Under the pieces are notes generated by a model that was not told where the DNA came from, made no database searches, and was given only the letters and a program-made list of their open reading frames with translations. From positions 62,001 through 126,000 of the forward strand of contig QQVE01000054.1 of the NCBI GenBank assembly GCA_003389325.1: a stretch of 64,000 nucleotides of DNA, read 5' to 3'. The position numbers were made by a program, and so were the translations under genes. Source of the DNA: Planctomycetota bacterium. Lineage in GTDB: Bacteria > Planctomycetota > Planctomycetia > Pirellulales > PALSA-1355. This document shows positions 56,504 to 64,000 of this stretch, one piece after another (within the stretch, counting starts at the first letter, position 1; the number at the start of each line of letters is the position of its first letter).

Positions 56504-57796
56504 ATGGTTGGAAAAATGACCCGGAAATGGATCTCGTTTGCCATCATCGCCTTGCTGGCATCTCCGGCAGCCGCCGGCGAAACCTACCGCGTCGAGAAAG
56601 GCGGCCGCGGGCTGACGCGCGTCCTGCCGGACAACCGGACGGTTCGCGTCGTGCGTGACGAGCCCGAGGTCATCGAGTACGACGACGAACCGGAGCTCGT
56701 GCAGCACCACCAGCCCATGCCGGCCGACAAGTCCGAGGCGCCCTCGGTCGAGGACTTCAACAACGATGACTGGATCGAGGAGTGGGAAACCGGCGGCTCG
56801 TGCAGCTCCGGCGAATGTGAAGTGTACTACGACGAGTGCGTCGAACCCTGCACCGACTGCGGCATGATGGACTGCTGCTGCATTCCGTATTGGGCTCACC
56901 GCTCGTACGTCTATGGTGAGTACCTGTACCTGCTGCCGACCGACGTGGATATGGCCCACGCGTTTCAACAGAACGGTACAGGCGGCTTGGGCACCGTACC
57001 CTTGGGTCAGACAGGCGTCGTGCAGCCCGACTTTAACTCGGCCTACCGGACGGGCTTTGGCGTCGCACTAGGTTGTTACGCCTCGATCGGGGCCAGCTAC
57101 ACGAACTTCCATAGCCACGCCACCGACCAGTTGAACGCTCTAACCGGTTTGGGCGACAATGTCCAGTCGCTCGTGCTGCATCCCAACTCGATCAATGCCG
57201 GGTCGACCTTCACCGAGGCGACCGCGGCGCTCGACATCGACTACCAACTCGCCGATATCGACTATCGACGGCTGCTTTCCTACAACGACTGCCACTTCAT
57301 CAACTACGCCGCGGGCGTTCGCTACGGCAAGCTGTCGCAAGACTTCATTCAGATTGGCGAGCTCGCGCCTCCCACCGGCACGCTGCAAACCACCAGCTAC
57401 ATTGACTTCGAGGGCGTGGGGCTGCGAGCTGGACTCGACGGCGAGCACCGCCTTGGCCGCAGCCGCCTGGCCGCCTATGGCAAAGGCTTCATCAACGTCT
57501 TGTTTGGCGAATTCCGTTCCGCCTACCAGCAGCTCGACACGACGACAACCGACATCCAGGCTTTGTCGACCTGGAATGATCGCCGCGTCGTGCCAATGCT
57601 CGAATACGAAGTCGGCATGAGTTGGACCAGTTGTCGCGGCCACTGGCGGCTGTCGGCCGGCTACTACACTTCCTTCTGGTTCAACACCATCACCACGCAG
57701 CAGTTCGTGCAGGCCGTGCAGAATGCCGACTTCGTCGACCTGGGAGAGACCATGTCGTTTACCGGTCTGGTATCCCGGGTGGAGTTCCGCTTTTAA
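56504..57796 (+). CDS. Lpg1974-like pore-forming outer-membrane protein
   Basis: A 430-residue exported protein with a signal peptide (ISFAIIALLASPAAAGE), an acidic N-terminal extension, and a Cys-rich segment ECVEPCTDCGMMDCCCIPYW, comparable in position to those of the two preceding genes. A beta-barrel domain follows, beginning VYGEYLYLLPTDVDMAHAF and ending VSRVEFRF. The barrel start, the DIDYQLADIDYRRLLSY segment and the aromatic C-terminus match the Lpg1974 family common in Planctomycetes, thought to form outer-membrane pores. ATG 56504 is chosen, with AGGACGG upstream; another ATG lies at 56516. A clear terminator follows, so the gene is probably monocistronic. Confidence 0.87.
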   Translation: MVGKMTRKWISFAIIALLASPAAAGETYRVEKGGRGLTRVLPDNRTVRVVRDEPEVIEYDDEPELVQHHQPMPADKSEAPSVEDFNNDDWIEEWETGGSCSSGECEVYYDECVEPCTDCGMMDCCCIPYWAHRSYVYGEYLYLLPTDVDMAHAFQQNGTGGLGTVPLGQTGVVQPDFNSAYRTGFGVALGCYASIGASYTNFHSHATDQLNALTGLGDNVQSLVLHPNSINAGSTFTEATAALDIDYQLADIDYRRLLSYNDCHFINYAAGVRYGKLSQDFIQIGELAPPTGTLQTTSYIDFEGVGLRAGLDGEHRLGRSRLAAYGKGFINVLFGEFRSAYQQLDTTTTDIQALSTWNDRRVVPMLEYEVGMSWTSCRGHWRLSAGYYTSFWFNTITTQQFVQAVQNADFVDLGETMSFTGLVSRVEFRF

Positions 57797-58129
57797 GCGA
57801 GTCTCCACCTACTCGCCCATCCACGGCCGGCGTTCGATCGAAAGGATCGGACGCCGGCTTTTTTCGTGCGCACGATGCCGCGGCACGGAACGGCCGATCT
57901 CCTTGGTTTTTCGGGGCTTTCGTGGCTTTGACGCCGGCGAAGTGTACCCGAAGCGCCCTCCTGTGGATCTAGGGACCCTGTAGCGGTTACGAGAAACATT
58001 GACTATGGGAAACCCAGGAACTACTGTGACGACCGTGGTTTAAGTGGAGCGCCGGCCCGAGCCGCGGGACTTCGGGGCGCTCCACCTGCGCCACATCGAT
58101 GACCGGTCCGCCTCTGGGAGATGCATCCG
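57797..58129. other. Intergenic region upstream of the giant surface-protein gene
   Basis: About 330 bp with the terminator of the Lpg1974-like gene (57826-57864) and the leader of the giant gene. A GGGAG ribosome site lies at 58116-58120. No further gene was seen. Confidence 0.5.
57826..57864 (+). terminator. Rho-independent terminator of the Lpg1974-like gene
   Basis: GCCGGCGTTCGATC (57826-57839) pairs with GATCGGACGCCGGC (57845-57858), with one mismatch and a 5-nt loop, and is followed by TTTTTT (57859-57864). This is a textbook intrinsic terminator. Confidence 0.9.
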
Positions 58130-61100
58130 ATGTTGTACGGCGCTCGATTTCGCAGCCGAAACAAGTCGCCTCGCCGCCGCAAGACGGCCAGCCGATTGGG
58201 CTGGCGACCTGCTGCTTTCGCCCCCGAACCGCTCGAAGATCGGCGGTTGCTGGCGGTCGTGAATGTCAACGGTGATCAGGACTTCGCCAATCAGCCCGAC
58301 ACGTTCATCGTCTTGCGCGACGCGGGCGATCCGGCCGATGTCAATATCTTCCGCAACGGCGCACTGTTTCAGACCATTGCCCTGGCCGACCTCGACCAGT
58401 TGAACGTCAATGGGCTGGGCGGCAACGACACGCTCATCGTCAACGCCACAAACGGTCTGCTGTCCATCCCCGGCGGCATTCATTACGACGGCGGCGACGG
58501 CTTTGACGACCTGCAACTTGTCGGTGGCACCGGTCAGAGCGAAGTGCTGGCCATCAGCGCGCAGCCGGGCGCGGGCCGCGACACCATCTTGGGCACCGGC
58601 GGCGAGTTCCCGCCTTCCCAGGTTGTCGATTTCGAGAATATTGAGCCGGTCACCAGCAATGCGGCGGTCACCAGCTTTCAGATCACCAGCGTCGTCGGCA
58701 TCGCCAGCCTGCTGCAGCAAGCCAACGCCATCAACTATGTCCAGAGCGAAGTCGACGGGGGCCTCGGCGTCGACGCGACCTGGGGCAAGGTCACGGTCGA
58801 CAACTTCGAGCCGATTTACTTCCAGAACAAGACCGAGCTGGTGATCGACGCCGGCCCGGGCAGCGACGAGATCAACCTCAACAATCCCTCGACTCCCACC
58901 GGCCTGACCGACATCGTCATCAACGGTGACGATCCGACGGCCAGCGACACTCTGATCGTCAACGGCACGGCAGGCGACGACGAAATCACCTACACACCGA
59001 CCGGGAGCGATTCGGGCACGGTCCAAGTCAATGCGCTGCCGGCAATCGCCTTCGGCACCACCGAGCATCTAACCATCAACGGCCTCGGCGGCAACGACAC
59101 GCTCACCGTCGACACGCTCAATCTTACCGGCGTTCAGGTGCTTACGCCCGGCAGCACCTTTGACTCGGGCCACATCGAGTTTCAAGACAACTCGGCCGAC
59201 AACTTCCTGGGCGCGCCCGTCTCGTTCCTGAGCCTGGGCACTTTCGGCGAACTGCGGGTAGTGGACACGGGCGGCGGCACGAGCGACCAGTTCGTATACC
59301 GCGGCACCGACCTGAGCGATAGCTTTGCCGTCTCGCCTATCGATGCCACGACCGTCGGCATCGCGCTGAACGACCAGATCGACGTGCGGCTCAGCGGCGT
59401 GTTCGAGCTCACGCTGGCCGGGCTCAACGGCAACGACCAGTTCTTCTCCGGCGCGATTGAAGCGTTGGGCCGGATTCGCATCGACGGCGGGAACCCCGAC
59501 GGCGGCAGCGACTCATTCGACTTCGTCGCCCCGCAGGACACGACCACCACTATCGACTTCGACGTTTTCGGCGTCGGTACCGTCATCAGCTCGAGCGTGC
59601 CCGATACCGCGGTGGTCGTTCCCAATGGCGTCGAAACGGTCAACCTCCGTGGCAGCGATGCTTCGCTCGACACGTTCGTCGTCGAGAATTACGGCGCAGT
59701 GACCGATGTCTTGACGTTGAACCTCGACGCGGGCGACACCGAGACGCCCGGCGACGACGGCGACATGATCACGGTCAACACGACGACCGGCCCCGACACG
59801 ATCGAATACACGCCGCTCAGCTCCTTCACGGCCCGGCTCGAGCGGACGCAGGGCGGCCCTCAGATCAACATCGAAGACTTCAACAACACGGATGGCAATC
59901 TTCAGGTCGTCAACCCTGGGTTGGTTTTCGGCAACGTCGACTCGATGCACGTGATCGGCAGCGAGACCGACGACGAGATCACGGTCATCGAGCCGACGCC
60001 CGGCACGCAACGTGTTACGGTCGACGTCGGTGGAAGCGTCAAGTGGGTGCCGGTCGACTTCGCCGCCTTCGAGAGTCTGAAGGTCAGCGGCCAACTGGGC
60101 GATGACGAACTGACCGTCGACAATTCCACCGGCCTGGTCACGCTCAACGCCGGCATCACGTTCGACGGTGGCGGCGGCGTCGACCTGCTGCGATTGACCG
60201 GCAGCACGGAAATCGACACGGCGGAGTACTTCGTCGGGCCCCAACCCGATGCCGGCCGGGTGGTGCACGAGTTCGACGACGGCGAGGTCAACCGCGTGCA
60301 AACCGTGTATTTCGAGAACCTCGAGCCGGTGATCGACATCGTCGTGGCCGTTTCGCTGACGGTCAACGCCAACAACGCCGACAACGCGATCAACTACATG
60401 GAGGGGCCCAACTCGTTCCAGGCGCCCGTCGCCGGCTTCGAAAGCGGCCTGGTCTCGGTCGACGATCACGAAACGATCGAGTTCGCCCGCAAGGGCGCGC
60501 TGTTCATCGAAGCCCTGGCCGGCAGCGACACGATCAATCTCAACAACGACCGCACGCCGACTGGTCTGAACGTGATTAACGTGCAAGGCGGCGACGCGAC
60601 GGGGCAGAGCACGGACGGCGACGTAGTGATCGTCAACGGCACACAGATGGCCCAAACGATCGACGTGGCCTTCATCGGCCCTATGTTTCCCAACAACGAC
60701 TCAGCCCGAATCACCGGCGCGCAGCCGATCGAGGTCAACGTCGACGAGATCGAGCGGCTGGTCATCGACGGGCAGACCGGCGGCGACGATCTGACTGTGC
60801 GCAGCGCGGTCAACGTGCTCGACGTCATGACCTTGACGCCCGGCCCGTCGCCTGACCAGGGCAGCGTCCAGTCGTCGTTCTTCGGACTCTCCCTGCTGCA
60901 GGTCGACTACGTCGACCTCGGCGGCCAATTGGTTACGCCGGCCGAGGTGCCCGATCCGCAAACGCCCACGGCCAACACCGTGACGCTCGGCGAAGCCAAC
61001 ACCGTGATCTACAACGGCACCGCCGCCAGCGACTCGTTCTACGTCGACAATGCCGGCGTCGTGACGCTGTTCAGCACGCACAGCTTCGTCAGCGTCGTGC

Positions 61101-64000
61101 CCGTGGCCGCGAACCTGCGACTCAACGGCCTGTCGGGTGACGACACCTTCAACGTTTACGCCCAGCAGGCGTTCGAGCAGATCCTGCTCGACGGCGGCAG
61201 CCCCAGCGCCAGCGACATGGTGAACCTGATCGGTTTGGCGCAGAACGACGAGGTGTTCAACGTTCGCTTCTTCGCCGGCACGGTCCCCCCCTCGTTGCCG
61301 CTCATCGTCGGCACGCCGGTACCGGTGACGATCAACGGCCTCGGTGGCACCATCGGCATCACGGGAATCGAAGGCGTCAACATCGACGGCCTGGACGGCA
61401 CCGACACGCTTACGGCGACCGGCACGGTGGACGACGACCTGTTCACCTACACGCCGACGCGCGTTGACGATGTGGCCGACGACGGGATGTTCACCAATGC
61501 CGGTTTCAACACCGTCTTCACCTTCAATCGCATTGCCGGCGACGTCACGTTGAACGGCGGCGGCCCCCTCGAAACCGGCGACGAGGTGATCGTTAACGGC
61601 ACCAGCGGCCCCGACTACATCGAGGTCGACTCGCCCAACCGCGAAGTGACGGTCAACGATTCGGCCGGCATCGCACGCAAGACCGTCACGCTAGGCGAGA
61701 CGATCGAAGTGGTGAGCGTCGAGGCTCTCGGCGGCAACGATACGATCCTGGTCACTCCCGCTCCGGCCCTGGCGGTCGGTCCCGGTGGTGCCAACGGCGT
61801 CGACGTGCCGATCAACCTGCTGGTGAATGTCGACGGCGGCATCCCCGGCGCGAGCGACGCGCTGGTGATCGCCCAGGCCGACGGCTCCGTGCTGCCGGCC
61901 ACCGACTTCGTCGTGATCAACAGAAGCCGCACGCCCGACGAAGGCGTGGTACGGATCTATCGGACCATCCAGGCCAACGACGCCCCGACGGCACTCCCCG
62001 ACATCACGTACGTCGACGTCGAAGTAGTGACACCGTTGCTACCGCCGCCGGCCAACCCCACGCAAGATCCCAACTTGATGATCCTGGGACCCGACGATTA
62101 CGAGCAGAACGAGTTCCTGTCGACAGCCGCTTACCTGGGCTCCGGCAGCACGATCAACGTCACGGATCTGGCCATCTTCCCCAACGGGCTGGAACACCGC
62201 TTCGTGCCGGCCGACGTAGACTGGTATCGCGTCGTGGCCCAGAAGACCGGCACGATGGACTTCCAGGTCTATTTCCGCACCTTCGCGGCGCTTGGCCCGG
62301 GCAGCATCCCCGGCGGCGGTGATCTCGATCTCGACGCGTTCGACTCCCAGGGCAATGCCATCACGGGCTTTGGCACGAACGACACCGATGCCGACGAGCG
62401 GGTACGAATTCCCGTCGTCGCCGGCCAGACGTACTACGTCCGCGTGTCGGGTGCCACCGACGACGCATTCAACGGCTACGACATGACCGTCGTCAACGAG
62501 GCCCCGCCCACGCCCTGGGGCCTCGAACTCTACGACGTCATTGTCACGGGCGACGTGGCCAACGGCGTCTCCAACACGGTCTTCACGAGCACGTCGGCCG
62601 ATCTGTCCGAGGAGAACGATGCCTACAACGGAATGTACATCCATTTCAAGTCGGGCAACGCCAACGGCCTGCGCGGACTGATCGAAGACTACGCCTACAA
62701 CAACGTCACCAACACGGCCACGTTCACGCTGGCCGCGCCGCTGGCCGAAACGCCGCAGCAGGTGGGCGAGCCTCCGGTAAACGTCGTGCCCACTGCCGGC
62801 AGCGCGTTCGAAATCGAGAGCAACGACACCGGACGCTCACAGTTCGACAACGTCACGCGCGACGACACGCCCACGATCTTTCTGCGCCTCGACGATGGCA
62901 TCCTGCTCAACGACCTGCCGGGCAACGATACGCCCAACTCGCCGCCCGACGAGGTGATTCCCATTCCGTTCCAGGATCAAAACCTTGCGCCGGGATACCG
63001 CATCGCCATCTTCGACGAGGGCAACGTTCCGCCACAGCAGAGCGATCCGCCGCAAACGCCGGTCGGTTTCGCCACGGCCGTACCCGGCCAGATCGGCGTG
63101 TACGCCTTCACGTTTACCACGCCGCTCTCGCCCGGCAGCCACTTCATCACCGCGCGGGTGCAGATGATCGACCCGGCCGAGGCAGAGGAAACGGGCTTCG
63201 GTCCCCGTAGCCTTCCGCTGGAGATCGTCATCGACGTGCAGTCCGCCCCGATCTTCTTCGGGCTGCCGTTCCTGGAGAACGACGGATTGGATTCGGCCAG
63301 CGACACGGGGGTCGAAGGCCAGCCCGCCACGTTCAACGATCGTATCACTTCGGACACGACGCCCACCTTCTACGGCACGGCCGAGGCCAATGCCGTGGTG
63401 CGGGTCTACGTCGACCTCAATGGCAACGGCACCGTCGAACCGACCGACTATCTGATTGGCCAGACCGTGGCCTCGCCGATCGACGGCACGAACCAGTTCC
63501 CCGGCGGTCGCTGGGTGGTCGAATCGAACGTCGATTTGAACAATCCCAACTACTTCGCCAAGGACGGCGTGCGCACCATCCTGGTAACGACCGAAGATCC
63601 GGCCGGCAATCAGAGCCCCAACAACGAAGACGTCGAACGGCTCGACATCTTCCTGGATACACAGGGTCCGCAGATTACGGATGTGGTCATCGCCGACCGC
63701 AACGGTGACGACGTGACCGACTTCGAACTGTTCCTGCTGAAGCCCGACAACGGCCCGCAGGGGCCCACGCCGCTCGTGTGGGGCCTGAACATCAAGGTTC
63801 AAGACTATCCGGTGCTCGACGCGCTCTTCCCGCGCGAGGCCATTCAGACGGCCGTCAACCAGAACCCAGGGCCGATCAACTTGCCTAATCCGGGCGTGTT
63901 CGTGGTCAAGGGCGACCACAACGGCGTGATCGAGATCGAGTCGGTGCAGGTCATCTTCGACACCTCGCTACCGGCCGACGAGGGATTGCCGGCCCGCGCC
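58130..64000 (+). CDS. Giant repetitive extracellular surface protein (3' end outside window)
   Basis: An open frame of at least 1957 residues runs off the right edge. The N-terminus is Arg-rich and contains the surface motif PEPLEDRRLLA (32-42). The body is beta-rich, with recurring Gly/Asp-rich turns such as NGLGGNDTL and GSDEINLNN and many DTLIVNGT-like strands. Two approximately 200-residue units (about 58.4-59.0 kb and 60.1-60.7 kb) are clearly related. A PPC-like domain lies at about residues 1320-1460 (VPADVDWYRVVAQKTGTMDF) and an Ig-like domain at about 1740-1840 (DTTPTFYGTAEANAVVRVYV). ATG 58130 is chosen over ATG 58121 for its 9-nt spacing from GGGAG. It is probably an adhesin or matrix protein. 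Long frames on the other strand are shadows. Confidence 0.9.
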   Translation, partial: MLYGARFRSRNKSPRRRKTASRLGWRPAAFAPEPLEDRRLLAVVNVNGDQDFANQPDTFIVLRDAGDPADVNIFRNGALFQTIALADLDQLNVNGLGGNDTLIVNATNGLLSIPGGIHYDGGDGFDDLQLVGGTGQSEVLAISAQPGAGRDTILGTGGEFPPSQVVDFENIEPVTSNAAVTSFQITSVVGIASLLQQANAINYVQSEVDGGLGVDATWGKVTVDNFEPIYFQNKTELVIDAGPGSDEINLNNPSTPTGLTDIVINGDDPTASDTLIVNGTAGDDEITYTPTGSDSGTVQVNALPAIAFGTTEHLTINGLGGNDTLTVDTLNLTGVQVLTPGSTFDSGHIEFQDNSADNFLGAPVSFLSLGTFGELRVVDTGGGTSDQFVYRGTDLSDSFAVSPIDATTVGIALNDQIDVRLSGVFELTLAGLNGNDQFFSGAIEALGRIRIDGGNPDGGSDSFDFVAPQDTTTTIDFDVFGVGTVISSSVPDTAVVVPNGVETVNLRGSDASLDTFVVENYGAVTDVLTLNLDAGDTETPGDDGDMITVNTTTGPDTIEYTPLSSFTARLERTQGGPQINIEDFNNTDGNLQVVNPGLVFGNVDSMHVIGSETDDEITVIEPTPGTQRVTVDVGGSVKWVPVDFAAFESLKVSGQLGDDELTVDNSTGLVTLNAGITFDGGGGVDLLRLTGSTEIDTAEYFVGPQPDAGRVVHEFDDGEVNRVQTVYFENLEPVIDIVVAVSLTVNANNADNAINYMEGPNSFQAPVAGFESGLVSVDDHETIEFARKGALFIEALAGSDTINLNNDRTPTGLNVINVQGGDATGQSTDGDVVIVNGTQMAQTIDVAFIGPMFPNNDSARITGAQPIEVNVDEIERLVIDGQTGGDDLTVRSAVNVLDVMTLTPGPSPDQGSVQSSFFGLSLLQVDYVDLGGQLVTPAEVPDPQTPTANTVTLGEANTVIYNGTAASDSFYVDNAGVVTLFSTHSFVSVVPVAANLRLNGLSGDDTFNVYAQQAFEQILLDGGSPSASDMVNLIGLAQNDEVFNVRFFAGTVPPSLPLIVGTPVPVTINGLGGTIGITGIEGVNIDGLDGTDTLTATGTVDDDLFTYTPTRVDDVADDGMFTNAGFNTVFTFNRIAGDVTLNGGGPLETGDEVIVNGTSGPDYIEVDSPNREVTVNDSAGIARKTVTLGETIEVVSVEALGGNDTILVTPAPALAVGPGGANGVDVPINLLVNVDGGIPGASDALVIAQADGSVLPATDFVVINRSRTPDEGVVRIYRTIQANDAPTALPDITYVDVEVVTPLLPPPANPTQDPNLMILGPDDYEQNEFLSTAAYLGSGSTINVTDLAIFPNGLEHRFVPADVDWYRVVAQKTGTMDFQVYFRTFAALGPGSIPGGGDLDLDAFDSQGNAITGFGTNDTDADERVRIPVVAGQTYYVRVSGATDDAFNGYDMTVVNEAPPTPWGLELYDVIVTGDVANGVSNTVFTSTSADLSEENDAYNGMYIHFKSGNANGLRGLIEDYAYNNVTNTATFTLAAPLAETPQQVGEPPVNVVPTAGSAFEIESNDTGRSQFDNVTRDDTPTIFLRLDDGILLNDLPGNDTPNSPPDEVIPIPFQDQNLAPGYRIAIFDEGNVPPQQSDPPQTPVGFATAVPGQIGVYAFTFTTPLSPGSHFITARVQMIDPAEAEETGFGPRSLPLEIVIDVQSAPIFFGLPFLENDGLDSASDTGVEGQPATFNDRITSDTTPTFYGTAEANAVVRVYVDLNGNGTVEPTDYLIGQTVASPIDGTNQFPGGRWVVESNVDLNNPNYFAKDGVRTILVTTEDPAGNQSPNNEDVERLDIFLDTQGPQITDVVIADRNGDDVTDFELFLLKPDNGPQGPTPLVWGLNIKVQDYPVLDALFPREAIQTAVNQNPGPINLPNPGVFVVKGDHNGVIEIESVQVIFDTSLPADEGLPARA

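Noticed and set aside
58040-63919. Long minus-strand open frames opposite the giant surface gene (for example 59513-60655 and 62837-63919)
   Set aside because: Their sequence is rich in Val/Asp/Arg repeats that mirror the codon pattern of the plus-strand protein; they have no signal, domain or ribosome site and lie fully within a better gene.

Overview
The window looks like chromosomal DNA of a planctomycete, most likely in or near the Pirellulales. The signs are high G+C coding sequence, three predicted surface proteins whose N-termini carry the planctomycete 'LE-R-LLS' type motif, an Lpg1974-like outer-membrane protein, long PQQ-propeller and vWA/MoxR gene runs, Gfo/Idh/MocA oxidoreductases, and a PEP-CTERM tail. 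No rRNA, tRNA, CRISPR array, transposase or phage gene was recognised. All identifications come from reading the translated sequence; no database search was run.

Layout. 1-11.5 kb holds metabolic and housekeeping genes: the end of a probable Gfo/Idh/MocA protein, a Ser/Thr kinase, a D-2-hydroxyacid dehydrogenase, a DoxX-like membrane protein overlapping a Tat-exported Gfo/Idh/MocA oxidoreductase, a sugar-isomerase-like TIM barrel, an SSAT-like acetyltransferase, an MFS exporter, a small membrane protein, an IsdG-like monooxygenase, and a vanadium haloperoxidase-like gene broken by a 1-nt frameshift. 11.6-35.3 kb is one continuous minus-strand run of thirteen genes, probably largely one transcription unit. 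In transcription order it encodes a 1573-aa PQQ-propeller/TPR protein, an alpha/alpha-toroid protein, a MoxR ATPase, a DUF58 protein, two membrane vWA proteins, a large membrane protein, two exported low-complexity proteins, an NPCBM-like protein, and three trypsin/PDZ (HtrA-like) proteins. Only the first of these three keeps the catalytic triad.

35.9-40.1 kb carries an HU-like protein with promoter and terminator, an Rrf2 regulator, a TPR-sulfotransferase and a STAS protein. 40.3-45.4 kb (minus strand) has a secreted SGNH hydrolase with a surface-protein module and two outer-membrane proteins. 45.6-49.7 kb is a GntR(YtrA)-ABC ATPase-permease operon whose permease carries a large extra soluble domain. 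49.9-53.6 kb has a surface protein with a beta-propeller nested inside a conserved module, and an Nramp-like transporter without the usual metal motif. 53.9-57.8 kb has a tandem pair of Cys-rich outer-membrane proteins and the Lpg1974-like protein. From 58.1 kb to the window end there is one giant repetitive surface protein (at least 1957 aa, truncated by the window).

The best candidate for an under-described system is the 24-kb minus-strand cluster. The MoxR/DUF58/vWA genes resemble known co-chaperone or envelope-maturation modules. Here they sit with a giant PQQ protein, a toroid protein and a trio of one active-looking and two apparently dead HtrA-like proteins, the last fused to an esterase-like domain whose nucleophile is also missing. 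A joint role in envelope protein assembly or quality control is an inference from gene order only.
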